This document shows, piece by piece, positions 27,201-35,569 of a DNA stretch of 54,736 nt. Position numbers and translations under genes: made by a program. The notes beneath the pieces are model-generated. The model made no database searches. It was not told where the DNA came from and was given only the letters and a program-made list of their open reading frames with translations. The stretch lies in the NCBI GenBank assembly GCA_004211885.1, contig SHBV01000016.1, positions 1 to 54,736 of the forward strand, given 5' to 3'. Source of the stretch: Verrucomicrobiaceae bacterium (GTDB lineage Bacteria > Verrucomicrobiota > Verrucomicrobiia > Verrucomicrobiales > DEV007). Within the stretch, counting starts at the first letter, position 1. The number at the start of each line of letters is the position of its first letter.

Positions 27201-29864
27201 ACGATTCGCTTTGTTGTCTCCATGACCAGATGAAATAATGTGAAACTCATTGCCTATCTTATCACTAGCATGATGCGTTCCCTGGCATAACCATCCCCCA
27301 GATCCGTTACCGTTATGAGAGACAGTCTCGCCTCCTCCTGGAAGAATATTTGAATTACTGTTGTTCCTTGTCAGTGAAACGTTCCTCAATGCTAGATACG
27401 CATCTCCTACTGCGTGAACGTGAAGTTCCTCGTAATCACTCGATGAGCCACGGCTAGTTAGTTGCTGGTACTGATCATTAATTGTAAAGCTTTGCCAAGT
27501 TGATTTATTGGATTCATCGGAATCTGCCCAGGCTGATGGATCAGCATTGTCCATGTCAGGGTTCCTAAGTTCAAGGGTACTCCCTCCACCAGCGGCAAGG
27601 CGAGGCCAGTCACCTCCTGTGTGATAATGAATCTCATCAGCGGTATTTCCCCAAGCATCAGTGAGCCTCAATAATTCACCTCCATTTGCAAGGTTCCCAG
27701 AATAGGGGCCAATAACCGTAGCATTGGGAAACGCGGACGATGTGAGGGAAGGATTAGCCGCAATAACGATGTATCCTTTTGCAGGCACTACCGTTCCTCC
27801 AGGAAAATTATAGTCGACTCCGCTTTCAAATGCCCATGCACTTAGGTTCACTGATGAATTACTTTTATTGTATAGTTCAATGAATTCACCGTCCCGTTCA
27901 CCGCTAGGAGGCTCAACCATCAATTCGTTAATCACTATACTGGTATTGCGTACAGGATCATTATTGCTGTCACGGGTCCCTGAACCTGATAAGAAAAAGT
28001 CGCCAGAACCGTCGGGATACGCAGCCACATAGTCTGCCCCATTCTTTTGATCCACAGAACAGGCATCAAGTACATTGTCACTGGAATCGATTACAAAAAG
28101 CTTGAATCTCTTTCCAGAAAAATTGAAATCGGTGTCCCAGCTCGCAAAATTTTTGGCTTCAATCGCTTTGCCCAATTCAATCTTATCTGAAAAATCATCT
28201 GTGCTTGTGATCCATAGACCCTCCGTCGATACAGGAACATTTCCCATATTGTGCAATTCTATCCAGTCAACATTTCCTTCTTCAGAAAAGTGAATTTCAT
28301 TAATTTTGAGATTTTTGCCGAGACTACTCGAACTCTCATTTATCTGTCCACGAGTCGGAGACGTAAAAAGAAACCACGAACCTCCGCCCGCTGGCTTTCG
28401 GCCAAGAGAACGCCCATCGAGAGGCATCTGTGTACTGACTGCATTTGCAACAGTCGTACCGTCAGGCTTCGTTAGATAAATGGTAGTTGTTGAAGAAACG
28501 CCTAAAGAAGACTCTGAATAACCAACTGACGCTAATTGGCCAGGTCCGATGGAGAGATTTCCTGGAATCCTACGCTTGGTCAGGTTTGATGGCCGATCAC
28601 TAATGTACCAACTACCAAGATTTATTGTTTCATTAGTAGGATTATAAAATTCGACAAATCCGGACCCGTCCGTTGAAGGTAATACCTCATTGATTAACAC
28701 GGTAGGGGCACTAGGCGCAGAAAGACTGACCCTCGCTCCAAAAATAAAATCTGAACTGCTATTATTAGTTTGCCTTCCTGCAGCAGCTATGACGTTTTTT
28801 CCCTTCACTAGCGGAGGGCTTGGAGTAGAAATCACGGCCAACTCTTCCTCAGCATTACCAACGACCCTATCAGCTGTTGTTGTATGTCCAGCACCACTCG
28901 AAGTGGCCACTCCACCAATCCATTGGCCGTTAAGCCAAAATCCACAACCATCATCATTGATCAAGTCAAGAGTGAGCCGAACTCCTGACAAAGGACCGTT
29001 ATAAGTAAATTCTTTTCTAAAATAATAACTGATGTGGTTCGCTCCGTCCGAGCTGTTCAATAAAGGAGTCCTTAACCCGGGAGCCGGAAGTGCCGAGTTT
29101 TCAAAGCCATAAAGCCCTCCCTCATTATTGGCAGCATTTGCTCTTGTCCAACCCTGATGAGAAAAATTGTAAGATGGATCTTTCCAGCTAGTCCCTAAAT
29201 TCACATTCTGATCATTGAAGTCCCAGGCATCTGAGTATTCGATGTAAGGAATCCCAACGCTCAAATCGACTTCCGGGTTCGAAAAAGGCTCTTCGGCTGA
29301 CGCAGGATCAGATGATCCTGGTGTGCCTTTAGGCGCGGGACTAGCTTTCCATAGTCGGTAATCATCAATGGCTCGAGTATTATCGTAAAGGACCAGGCTA
29401 TGGCCTCCACCATCAGCTGAAACGGGCCACTTCCCTTTGTTATCAAACCTGACAGTGGCTCGCGTAATATTATTCTTGTCCTTGAGTGACACTCTTTCGC
29501 CACCATTATTCAGACTCCCTGTCCAAGGACCAAAGACCCTGACCGCAGAAGGCAATCCATAACTTGCTCGGAAAGTGCCTGGATCCGTATCGCAAATAAC
29601 AATCTTCTCGAAAGCTTTCAGAAAAGTATTTCTGGGCTGCGCGGAACTGAACTCTGGGAATTCAAAATCGACTCCGCCCTTAAGTTTCCAAGTTGCTATA
29701 TCAAATGGCGAGGAAGTGAGGTTTTCAATTTCTACAAATTCATGACCGCCTTCCTTCGGGTGATACATTATTTCACTAATCACTACCTGTTCGGCTATCG
29801 CTAAAGGTGAGGAGATAAAAAGAATTAAGAGAAGATGATTGAGGAGACGAGATTTTATATCCAT
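21219..29864 (-). CDS. Giant lamin-tail/CotH-kinase exoprotein
   Basis: About 2,881 residues from the ATG at 29864, which gives a clean signal peptide ([20 protein letters not shown]); the frame stays open to 29942. Seven lamin-tail (LTD) domains start near residues 25, 388, 518, 641, 1835, 1996 and 2148, each opening with a motif like [10 protein letters not shown] and ending with a SLxNGGE..L..DWP..GGGxSL pattern. A CotH-type kinase domain spans about 1070-1390, with [16 protein letters not shown] near 1319 and [12 protein letters not shown] near 1347. A PKD-like domain (about 1533-1618), a lectin-like region (about 1620-1830), two BACON-like repeats (about 2320-2518), a LamG-like domain (about 2528-2750) and calcium-type DTDQDNDG / [12 protein letters not shown] repeats (about 2758-2805) follow. 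CotH phosphorylates spore proteins in Bacillus; the target here is unknown. It is the first gene of an operon with an unknown protein and sixA. Confidence 0.9.
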   Translation of the reverse strand: MDIKSRLLNHLLLILFISSPLAIAEQVVISEIMYHPKEGGHEFVEIENLTSSPFDIATWKLKGGVDFEFPEFSSAQPRNTFLKAFEKIVICDTDPGTFRASYGLPSAVRVFGPWTGSLNNGGERVSLKDKNNITRATVRFDNKGKWPVSADGGGHSLVLYDNTRAIDDYRLWKASPAPKGTPGSSDPASAEEPFSNPEVDLSVGIPYIEYSDAWDFNDQNVNLGTSWKDPSYNFSHQGWTRANAANNEGGLYGFENSALPAPGLRTPLLNSSDGANHISYYFRKEFTYNGPLSGVRLTLDLINDDGCGFWLNGQWIGGVATSSGAGHTTTADRVVGNAEEELAVISTPSPPLVKGKNVIAAAGRQTNNSSSDFIFGARVSLSAPSAPTVLINEVLPSTDGSGFVEFYNPTNETINLGSWYISDRPSNLTKRRIPGNLSIGPGQLASVGYSESSLGVSSTTTIYLTKPDGTTVANAVSTQMPLDGRSLGRKPAGGGSWFLFTSPTRGQINESSSSLGKNLKINEIHFSEEGNVDWIELHNMGNVPVSTEGLWITSTDDFSDKIELGKAIEAKNFASWDTDFNFSGKRFKLFVIDSSDNVLDACSVDQKNGADYVAAYPDGSGDFFLSGSGTRDSNNDPVRNTSIVINELMVEPPSGERDGEFIELYNKSNSSVNLSAWAFESGVDYNFPGGTVVPAKGYIVIAANPSLTSSAFPNATVIGPYSGNLANGGELLRLTDAWGNTADEIHYHTGGDWPRLAAGGGSTLELRNPDMDNADPSAWADSDESNKSTWQSFTINDQYQQLTSRGSSSDYEELHVHAVGDAYLALRNVSLTRNNSNSNILPGGGETVSHNGNGSGGWLCQGTHHASDKIGNEFHIISSGHGDNKANRCEIDITQISRNDNLTFTCQARWISGKPTLVVNTWDRSFGGVLHLPLPENLGSAGSANGNLINSPAPTVSKLKHSPAVPTSSDPVIITAKVQSEGPLTSVNVHHRRDTSGGNGSYQTTPMNDQGLNGDEVASDGIYSASLNQYQSDNTVVQFYVRAVSSGRATISPGPAPELPAMWVVDNSNIPNDLRIQRFVISEYDRNSLNTNTGGGSSRDYDFPRLSNQYFNATFISNERHIIYNCELRKSGSPWTRSDGNGLSKGKWKTPGDKRFRGYSKRSIDSDAGGGRAYHGRIIRHWLYLCGHPANEHEFVRTIFNGGSASLREDLEPNANDFLKRNWEDGQKGELYRIDDEWWFDDGWGRQQRNADWSWKGTHEPERYHAEWIKRSRETEYDYSSLTTWVNKVGTNSFTREEIERMADIDMMAANAVVRGWCDDWDTLTRNRGKNGYFLRRHSDGKWMLIQWDSDLTFGDSGAAFFGNLSGVRNFFDKPYVRQRVNYYMGKMINDFSATGPRLQTWFDLEEEASSSYSSNEGTYTGWHNGRVNRARSEIGSALNTSFNVTTGNGSSTSTSAETISLSGSSGWESFKIEVEGHPEAQVKFTNQTSWTLSGIRLSQGTNRLKVQAVDATGKVVGTENFTVNKTGNASPVILIDADPSSFNLDVSETMKIDASSTYDPEGTEISFEWDISPETGNYLSGADSSSPEASFGAPGLYNFTLRASDDNGKTSTLTREAAVYAASGWSSFNEPLLEPHWTTENIEPIGSGSDASWYSLSEKPGTLVLSMPQDTEKKLTMSNPSHPILWRDLPDSTNWSLHTDLSLNSLQQGDFIAGLIVEIKEGTFTRRYVIAIEDGDYLRVKRSSGGNYTQQKSESWNEGSATIRIRREGRSLIFERRGEPGEWLELYTRNLPLNTTAIKGGIFAASDSSNTNARFDFDYVLLVDPDLTNEYLDSLRITEIMYNAPGGTGIEFIELTNTGNESINLAGVRFDEGAPFNELILPDYDLAPNQRVIITNDTSKFEAEYGNGPTVVAEWAGGSLSNGGEEIVLRDPDGNIVLRFEYDNSGDWPERADGGGSSLTIIDTEDDFSDEDNWTASAEFGGSPGNDGSTSNNSVTITEILSHTDVPSLDTIEIRNDSDQPVDLSGWYISDSDRNWQKYEIPPDSVIPAQGIITFDESDFNPNGLWNPNAGEPADWEFAISSSGDQIYLIESENGKPLYFAAERDFGAARNGISFGEYLNSEGEEYFTAQNSNTIGSENSAPLVGPMVITEIMYQNISGDMSWIEIQNISSSRVNLFDPANTNHVWRVSGISFDFPTNQSIPQSGVALIVSGDPVLFRTLNSVPPEVPIYGPFEGTIQVNGENLRLQMPEPDEPEPKFITIDSVRYSATDPWPIVGEGSGHSIERVFVNEFGNEPKNWEISENSGGTPGISILPPTAARIESSLTSVMSGSVIGENAEPVTFNVANFGIETLNYTISETVPWLSIDPASGASNGLTDSKTHTVNFTTADLPGGTYETVIQILSPEADNSPYEIPVILNVIRPQLSTGSNLISVTTREGQNADNGLLEIWNSNPGVIMNYSLSTDIPWIGITPLEGSSSGPDDKEQHVLTFSTSELQSGNYSGNITINAGNAADSPKVIPVSIIIADGLVLLLDARGLNAGPITNWQNAGLLGGNFTPEFDSPFAEDIDGVRALTLIGNNDWLTGPPASESLVGNNAHSIEAWVNNPDIGTQETIISWGRQSGTLGGLNSMNHGTQNIYGGVEHWGGAYSAGWENKEEESIWTHVVYTYDGAGKSTLYINSGEVNSKNHGPLAIYSTDTSNKPLPITIGAQNEGNGTRNNSVSGSMSIGLIKVYDRHLSSQAVETKYNAEAANFGREPTIDTDQDNDGLLLSQEIAIGTDPNDPDTDDDGFSDGDEVALGTDPLSANSKLSIQSITIEADSSISIVWSSVPGRTYAVEASENLIDWTSIDTVNASEGTTTVYSDIDENQEIQQFYRIRLSQ

Positions 29865-30096
29865 TTCTATGTCAGTTTGGGGAGTATGAGCCTTTGATGT
29901 TCGGGCTCTTGTAATAGTACTATCCCCTACGTTAATTGGCATTCAGAAAAAAATAGCCTGTTCATTTTAAGTTTAAGGTTTTCTGATCCTAAAAAAGTAC
30001 CAGAGATGCTTATTTATGCCCCATATAACTATTGTTTAACGTTTATTTTTGGCTAGTATTGCGCAATCCTTCGGATCGATTAAATAACTTTTACGG
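29865..30096. promoter_or_regulatory. Divergent intergenic region with candidate promoter for the Lon-like gene
   Basis: This 232-base region lies between the giant exoprotein gene and the Lon-like protease gene. On the plus strand TTGTTT (30032-30037) and TAGTAT (30054-30059) are 16 bases apart and resemble -35 and -10 hexamers; transcription would start roughly 30 bases before the ATG at 30097. For the giant gene no convincing pair was seen. No RNA or gene is evident. Confidence 0.35.
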
Positions 30097-31287
30097 ATGA
30101 CAAAAATAAAAATATGCCTCCCTGTACTGGCCTTTTTTATTTTATCTTCCTTAAGCAATGCACAAGTCAGTGAGCTAAAATCCAAGCAAAGTAAAATCAA
30201 GGGGCTCTTAGTTCGACCCCTAGCAAATGGAGAATTTGCGGGAATGGCCTCCCAAATGAATGCCACAGCAACGCCTTTAGATAATTCAAAATCTCAACTC
30301 AGTGTCCGTTTCAATCAACGCGTTGGCAAAGACATGCTCAGTGCTCTGAATGAGGTCATAAAACACTTGCGTGTAAAGCATGACTCTTGGCCTTCTGGCT
30401 ATGAAGTTGAAATAGCCTTCGAGGATCGTTTTACTCTAAAGGATGGGCCCTCGGCCGCAGTTCCCTGCGCGCTCTTACTTGATTCACTAATCACTGGAGC
30501 TAAGATGGATCCGGCATTTGCCGTGACTGGTGACATGAATGCCGATGGCAGTATCCAACCCGTTGGCGGAGTCCCAGCTAAGGTCCGTGGAGCTTTTAGT
30601 AAAGATTGTAAGATAGTAGCAATACCTCTCAAAAATGCTAAGTCCCTTTCCGATCTTGTCATACTCAACGGAATTCAACCCGTTTCCCGGATCCAAGTCT
30701 TTACTGTGCAGAACTTCAAACAAGCCTCCGCACTAGCATCATCAAAAAAGAACGACTCATTGACTAATGCCATTAAAGAATTTGCTAAGGTTCAGAATGC
30801 TATTTCACGTTATAAACCGACCGTCTTACGCAATACTCAAATTCAGAATAAGCTCCGTGAAGTTATTAGACTAGCCCCTAATCATTTGTCAGCCAAGCTG
30901 GCTCTGGAATTAGCTACCGGCAAGAGCCGTAAGACATTGTCTTTGCTTGGATCATTAGAAAATACCGAACAGTCTGCGACTCTGTTATTAGATGCAGCGC
31001 GATCAGGATCGGCGAGCGGAGATGCTCTTGCTCCTGACGAACTTGGAAAAGCCATCAATGACATCAAAAGAATTCGGCTCAAACTAGATAAGCGTGTCTG
31101 GCCGTACGCGGATTCGATTCAGGACTTTGGAAAGCTTGTACGGGCATTTAAAATCTCTCCGCCCAAAAGTATTTCTACAAAGAAAAAGAAACTTACTGAA
31201 ATACAATCAGCAGCTGAAAGGATTGAGGGTGAAGCCAAAAAAATCCGTAATAATAAAGAAATTATGGAAGAGCTTATTCAAAAATAA
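30097..31287 (+). CDS. Secreted Lon-type (S16) Ser-Lys protease domain protein, no ATPase
   Basis: A 396-residue protein with a signal peptide (KICLPVLAFFILSSLSNAQ). Residues about 40-220 match the proteolytic domain of Lon: LKDGPSAAVPCALLLDSLI with the catalytic serine at Ser119 (DGPSA in Lon), AVTGDMNADGSIQPVGGVPA, and the partner lysine Lys162 in GGVPAKVRGA, followed by IVAIPLKNAKSL. The AAA+ and substrate-binding parts of Lon are absent. The last 180 residues are mostly helical and charged, with no domain I recognise. Export plus an intact Ser-Lys pair suggests an ATP-independent periplasmic or outer-surface protease; activity is inferred. It is transcribed away from the giant CotH gene and stands alone. 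Confidence 0.85.
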   Translation: MTKIKICLPVLAFFILSSLSNAQVSELKSKQSKIKGLLVRPLANGEFAGMASQMNATATPLDNSKSQLSVRFNQRVGKDMLSALNEVIKHLRVKHDSWPSGYEVEIAFEDRFTLKDGPSAAVPCALLLDSLITGAKMDPAFAVTGDMNADGSIQPVGGVPAKVRGAFSKDCKIVAIPLKNAKSLSDLVILNGIQPVSRIQVFTVQNFKQASALASSKKNDSLTNAIKEFAKVQNAISRYKPTVLRNTQIQNKLREVIRLAPNHLSAKLALELATGKSRKTLSLLGSLENTEQSATLLLDAARSGSASGDALAPDELGKAINDIKRIRLKLDKRVWPYADSIQDFGKLVRAFKISPPKSISTKKKKLTEIQSAAERIEGEAKKIRNNKEIMEELIQK

Positions 31288-31436
31288 AATGGTTAAGATC
31301 CACCATTCAATGTCTTTATAAAAAATAGCCCTATTACTCAAAGTGAATGTTCTTGAGTTACCAAGGTTTGATTCTAGCCAAAAGGCAGACCGTTAAGAGA
31401 GTTGCACCGGCCACACCAATCTGCCAACATTAAGTC

Positions 31437-32615
31437 ATGAAACGCTTTCTGCCATTGCTCATGCTTATTGCCTTTGCCTCACTCTCCTCGCCAGCAGCAG
31501 AAAAACCCATCCTTTGCAGAGGAAACTATCACTCCGAAGCCGATGCCATCAAACAGCTCGCTCGCATAGCCGCCACTCACAAAAACCTCGCACAATGGAA
31601 GCTACGCGCAAATATAGTGCGACAGCAGATCCTCACCGGCTCCGGACTAAACCCGTTACCCAAGCGCACCCCGCTCAATGCCATTATCAAGAACAAGCGC
31701 CACTACAAAAATTACACTGTGGAATCCGCCTCCTTCGAAGCACGGCCGGGGTTTTTTGTTTATGGTAGCCTATACCGCCCACTCGGACATGAAGGTAAAC
31801 GCCCTGGCATCCTATGCCCCCACGGCCACGCAAGAAAAACCAAGGAACATGGCGGAGGCCGGTTTCGTTCCGACCAACAGCATCGCTGTGCCACCCTAGC
31901 TCGCATGGGCGCAGTGGTCTTTTCCTATGACATGGTTGGATTTGGTGACTCGGAACACATTGGCTGGAATCATGGACATCCACAGGCACTCAGTCTGCAG
32001 ACTTGGAGCAGTGTACGTGCATTGGATTTCCTCGAGTCCCTGCCTGAAGTGCACAAGGAACGCATCGGCGTGACAGGTTGCTCCGGCGGCGGCACGCAAA
32101 CCTTCCTGCTGACAGCCATTGACGAACGAGTAACAGTGAGCGTCCCAGTAGTCATGGTGTCCGCACATTTTTTCGGCGGTTGCCACTGTGAAAGTGGCAT
32201 GCCTATCCACAAAACGACCCAGTTTGAGACCAATAATGCCGAGATCGCCGCCCTTGCTGCGCCTCGACCTTTGAAACTCATCTCCGTTGGTGGCGACTGG
32301 ACCAAGAACACCCCAAAAGTGGAATACCCCTACGCACAGTCCATCTACAGATATTTCGGCGCACTGGACAAGGTGCAGAATTCCCATTTCCCGAAGGAGA
32401 AGCACGGATACGAGTACATCAAGCGACAAGCAATGTATCCCTTCATGGCCAAGTACCTGAACCTAGATACTAAAAGCGTTCTGGACAAAAAGACCGGTAG
32501 TTACGACGAGACAAGCAACACCATTGAAACAACGCACATCATGCGTAATTTCAACTCCGCGAAAGAGATGCCAGCTCACGCGTTGAAACCGGGTTCAATC
32601 GTCAACTTTCGGTAA
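31437..32615 (+). CDS. Acetylxylan-esterase-like alpha/beta hydrolase, GC-richer than neighbours
   Basis: A 392-residue exported esterase candidate. A signal peptide (FLPLLMLIAFASLSSPAAE) precedes an alpha/beta hydrolase domain with an oxyanion-region ILCPHGHAR, nucleophile Ser216 in GVTGCSGGGTQT, a distinctive GGCHCE segment and a late SVGGDWT/HGYEY pair that can supply the acid and histidine. It shares block order, including GASGGG and GGCTCE, with the first half of the protein at 38014. Its composition differs from the surroundings: by hand count 47 of the first 80 codons end in G or C, against 13 of the first 40 in that relative. This may signal recent transfer. A hairpin terminator follows 81 bases after the stop. 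Confidence 0.85.
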   Translation: MKRFLPLLMLIAFASLSSPAAEKPILCRGNYHSEADAIKQLARIAATHKNLAQWKLRANIVRQQILTGSGLNPLPKRTPLNAIIKNKRHYKNYTVESASFEARPGFFVYGSLYRPLGHEGKRPGILCPHGHARKTKEHGGGRFRSDQQHRCATLARMGAVVFSYDMVGFGDSEHIGWNHGHPQALSLQTWSSVRALDFLESLPEVHKERIGVTGCSGGGTQTFLLTAIDERVTVSVPVVMVSAHFFGGCHCESGMPIHKTTQFETNNAEIAALAAPRPLKLISVGGDWTKNTPKVEYPYAQSIYRYFGALDKVQNSHFPKEKHGYEYIKRQAMYPFMAKYLNLDTKSVLDKKTGSYDETSNTIETTHIMRNFNSAKEMPAHALKPGSIVNFR

Positions 32616-32696
32616 ACTTTTTACCTGCTTTCTCCATTCTCTTTCCGCTACCACAATCAAAAAATCAAACTCTAGAGTACACTCACTCGAAAACTG

Positions 32697-32715
32697 AAAA
32701 AGGAAGCGCCTTTTT
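32697..32715. terminator. Intrinsic terminator, bidirectional
   Basis: AAAAAGG (32697-32703), loop AAGCG, CCTTTTT (32709-32715). The T-run ends the plus-strand transcript of the esterase gene, and the A-run on the other side lets it also end the minus-strand adenosyltransferase transcript. Confidence 0.65.
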
Positions 32716-32761
32716 GGTAGACAATGGAAAGCGACACATTGAAATTAAAGCCTCGGCACTC

Positions 32762-33292
32762 TTATAAATTCTGGTCAGATTCACGAGCCATTAACCAAAG
32801 CAAATCGGATAACCTATTCAGGTAAGAAAGGATCGACGTATCCAGATCATTGATTAGCTCTATACATTCGCGTTCCGCGCGACGGCAAAGTACCCGGGCA
32901 TGATCCAGACTCGCGGAAATTTTAAGACCACTTGATCCAGGCAATTCCCAACCCCCGATCTGAATGTCCTTACCTTCAATAATTGAAATCCATTGATCAA
33001 TTTTCTCCAGATGCCCAACTCCAAACCGGTCAAATCCTTTCTCCTCATACAGGGAAAGATCTTCTGGAAGAGTCCCGAGTTCCCCCATTAAGACAATAAG
33101 ATCATTTTGAATGGAAACGGTACGTTCCTTGATTTCTGACTGATCACCACAATGCGTGAGGACAATACCAAGCAACGCATTTAATTCATCAACTGCTCCT
33201 AATGCAATGATCCGCGGATGATTCTTGGCCACTCGACGCCCAAACATCAAATCAGTTTCTCCATTGTCGCCTTTTCTAGTCGATATGCTCAT
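32762..33292 (-). CDS. Cob(I)alamin adenosyltransferase, PduO/MMAB type
   Basis: A 176-residue cytosolic enzyme that attaches the adenosyl group of ATP to corrinoid cobalt, yielding adenosylcobalamin or an intermediate. Family marks are STRKGDNGETDLMFG at the N-terminus, ALGAVDELNALLG, RRAERECIEL and a C-terminal YLNRLSDLLWLMARE. The ATG at 33292 places the conserved serine-threonine motif at residues 3-5, as in relatives; the frame runs further upstream but would overlap the previous gene. An AAGGA lies 13 bases before it. It begins right after the stop of the small gene at 33294 and is co-transcribed with it. No other cobalamin gene is nearby. Confidence 0.92.
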   Translation of the reverse strand: MSISTRKGDNGETDLMFGRRVAKNHPRIIALGAVDELNALLGIVLTHCGDQSEIKERTVSIQNDLIVLMGELGTLPEDLSLYEEKGFDRFGVGHLEKIDQWISIIEGKDIQIGGWELPGSSGLKISASLDHARVLCRRAERECIELINDLDTSILSYLNRLSDLLWLMARESDQNL

Positions 33293-33293
33293 A

Positions 33294-33566
33294 TTAATCT
33301 GTTTTCCTTGGAGAATTTTCCCCCTCTTCAATCATAACATCGATCTTTAACACATCCTCCCAGGGGATCCGACGCCGCTGATACTTATTGAAGAGGACTT
33401 CACGAAACGTCTTCAATTCATCAATGTCCATTTCTTCATGATTGGTCCACCCTTCCTCCGAACGCTGCAACCTAGACATGAATTCCCAGTGACCACCGTG
33501 CTTTTTGGCTCGCCAAAGACGATTCTCACCCGTCTCTGCACGGGTCCTCCAATCATGAATTTTCAT
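33294..33566 (-). CDS. Small conserved-looking hypothetical protein upstream of adenosyltransferase
   Basis: A 90-residue, highly charged, tryptophan-containing cytosolic protein (HDWRTRAETGENRLWRAKKH, MSRLQRSEEGWTNHE, QRRRIPWEDVLKIDVMIEEG). I do not recognise a family. Its stop codon is one base from the ATG of the adenosyltransferase gene, so the two are surely in one transcript. The short length and coupling suggest a real gene and not a chance frame; function unknown. Confidence 0.65.
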   Translation of the reverse strand: MKIHDWRTRAETGENRLWRAKKHGGHWEFMSRLQRSEEGWTNHEEMDIDELKTFREVLFNKYQRRRIPWEDVLKIDVMIEEGENSPRKTD

Positions 33567-33643
33567 ATTTAGATCTTAAACTGCAACAAAGGGTTTGTCA
33601 TCGGGCTTCACAGATACTTCAATTTAGTAGTAATTACCCTGCA

Positions 33644-34630
33644 ATGTTAAAAAGTATTCGATATGACGCACTCAAATTAGTGGCCTGGCTTGTCTGTTCA
33701 CTAATTATTGGAGCTGCACTGGCTCCTTTCCTCTACCATGGCTGCAAAGCGCTCGTGCAGTTCAGAGTCCTTGAAAGCATGGGAGCGCCAGGACAATGGC
33801 TAGAAGGTAAATTGGATAATGCTCACTTCGGTAGGTACTTTAATCGTTCAATGCTCATAGGAGCATTGGTCTGCATGTATCCTCTGATACGTTCTCTTAA
33901 ACTTAAAAAAAGTCATCTTGGGCTACAGCGTAACATTCACTGGAAAACAGATTTTGGAATCGGCTTTGTTCTAGCTTCAAGCATATTATTAATCTTCGGA
34001 ATTATTTACGTGGAGCTTGGAATCTTCGAAACACAGAATTCGTTTTCCGAAAAGATACTCTTAAAGTTCCTCATTTCCGCACTGGCAGTGGCAGCCATTG
34101 AGGAATTCCTGTTTCGTGGACTATTAATGGGCGCTGTGATGAGAACTGCCAGGCCCTTCTATGCATTAATTTTTGTCTCTTTCTTCTTTGCATTGATTCA
34201 TTTTTTAAAACCTCCGACCAACTGTGCCCGACTCGCAGATCAAGACATCCATTACTTTTGGACTGGTTTCTGGACCGTTGGACAAATTTTCGCCCAATTC
34301 GATAATCCGGTCTTCATTGCCAAAGGATTTGCAACCCTTTTCGCGGTCGGACTCGTGCTAGGATGGGCACGCATAAGAACTTCCTCTTTATGGTTATGCG
34401 TGGGCTTACACGCTGGCTGGGTATTCTGTGTTAAAATTTATGATTATCACACCTTGGCTCCCAAAAAATATGGTCAGGACCTTATACTTCCTTACATTGG
34501 CTCTGACTTGAAAGAAGGAATGATCCCTTTTTGCGGAGTTTTCCTCACAGGTACTCTCGCAAGTATTTGGCTTGGAATCCGCAAAAATAAGGTTCAATTG
34601 GCCCAGAATAAGAAATTACCAACTAATTAA
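33644..34630 (+). CDS. CPBP-family intramembrane metalloprotease
   Basis: A 328-residue multi-pass membrane protein with about seven to eight hydrophobic helices. The CPBP (Abi/Rce1-like) signature is complete: Glu153-Glu154 and Arg158 in AIEEFLFRGL, His186 in FFALIHFL and His256 in CVGLHAGWVF, which together bind the metal and water. Such proteins process prenylated proteins, bacteriocins or unknown membrane substrates. An extra, mostly hydrophilic segment lies between the second and third motifs (about residues 188-225). It precedes accD by 75 bases; nothing links the two functionally. Confidence 0.9.
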   Translation: MLKSIRYDALKLVAWLVCSLIIGAALAPFLYHGCKALVQFRVLESMGAPGQWLEGKLDNAHFGRYFNRSMLIGALVCMYPLIRSLKLKKSHLGLQRNIHWKTDFGIGFVLASSILLIFGIIYVELGIFETQNSFSEKILLKFLISALAVAAIEEFLFRGLLMGAVMRTARPFYALIFVSFFFALIHFLKPPTNCARLADQDIHYFWTGFWTVGQIFAQFDNPVFIAKGFATLFAVGLVLGWARIRTSSLWLCVGLHAGWVFCVKIYDYHTLAPKKYGQDLILPYIGSDLKEGMIPFCGVFLTGTLASIWLGIRKNKVQLAQNKKLPTN

Positions 34631-34705
34631 ACGTGCACTGAATGGGGGTTGTCCTCCGTGCCTTGGTAAGTTAGATTCGGAGTCCTGAAATAGTATTGTA
34701 TAAAG

Positions 34706-35536
34706 ATGCCCATTTTCAATAAACCCGCTTTCAGAGGCAGTGGCGAAAAGAAACGCGACGTGCCTGAAGGGCTATGGCAAAAGTGCTCAGGCTGCGGCGA
34801 AGTCATTCATGAATTGGAACTCAAAAAAAATTTAAGAGTTTGCCCTGAATGTAATTTTCATTTCACGCTCAGCTCCCAAGAAAGGATCGAATCCATTACA
34901 GATCCTGGAACCTTTGAGGAAACCGAAAAGAAGATAAAGAGCGTCGATGCTCTCGGATTCAAGGGCTATAAAGACAAGCTCACAAAGTACCAAAAAATAA
35001 CTAGCCTGCCCGAAGCAATTGTCACAGGAAGAGCCAAGATCATAGGCCATCCCGTCATTTTAGCAGTGATGGACTTCCGGTTCCTCGGTGCCAGCATGGG
35101 TTCTGTAGTCGGCGAAAAAATTACCCGTGCCATCGAATTAGCAATCGAAGAAAAATCAGCAATCATTATTGTATCGGCGTCAGGTGGAGCGCGAATGCAT
35201 GAAGGCATTCTCAGCCTAATGCAGATGGCCAAGACGAGCGGAGCATTAGCTCTTCTGGACAGGGCAGGACTACCCTTCATCTCCGTCCTGACCCATCCAA
35301 CTACAGGAGGAGTGACTGCGAGTTTTGCCACGCTCGGAGATATAATTTTAGCAGAGCCTGGCTGTATGATTGGATTCGCTGGCCCTAGAGTCATAAAGGA
35401 AACGACTCACCAGGATCTTCCTGAAGGTTTTCAAACAGCAGAATTCATGCACGAACATGGTCTCGTAGACATGATTGTGGAACGACGCGAGTTACGTGAA
35501 AAACTCGCAAGTATTCTGGGTTACTTACTCACCTAA
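34706..35536 (+). CDS. accD: Acetyl-CoA carboxylase carboxyltransferase subunit beta
   Basis: A 276-residue cytosolic subunit that, with AccA, moves the carboxyl group from biotin to acetyl-CoA to give malonyl-CoA for fatty acid synthesis. The N-terminal zinc ribbon is intact (Cys27, Cys30, Cys46, Cys49 in CSGCGEVI and CPECNFHF), followed by the crotonase-fold body with SASGGARMHEGILSLMQMAK and GGVTASFATLGDIILAEPG. Length matches the family. folC follows 33 bases later, the same accD-folC order as in E. coli and many bacteria. accA is not in this window. Confidence 0.96.
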   Translation: MPIFNKPAFRGSGEKKRDVPEGLWQKCSGCGEVIHELELKKNLRVCPECNFHFTLSSQERIESITDPGTFEETEKKIKSVDALGFKGYKDKLTKYQKITSLPEAIVTGRAKIIGHPVILAVMDFRFLGASMGSVVGEKITRAIELAIEEKSAIIIVSASGGARMHEGILSLMQMAKTSGALALLDRAGLPFISVLTHPTTGGVTASFATLGDIILAEPGCMIGFAGPRVIKETTHQDLPEGFQTAEFMHEHGLVDMIVERRELREKLASILGYLLT

Positions 35537-35569
35537 TCGATCTTTATTAATTGGTCTAGGAACTTAGTC

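Noticed and set aside
21219..29864. DNA-level tandem repeats in the giant gene
   Set aside because: The LTD copies are similar only as proteins and are separated by unrelated domains; no long DNA repeat was seen.
31896..32429. 177-residue open frame on the minus strand inside the GC-richer esterase gene
   Set aside because: Higher GC lowers stop frequency in opposite frames; the sense strand has the catalytic motifs and signal peptide.
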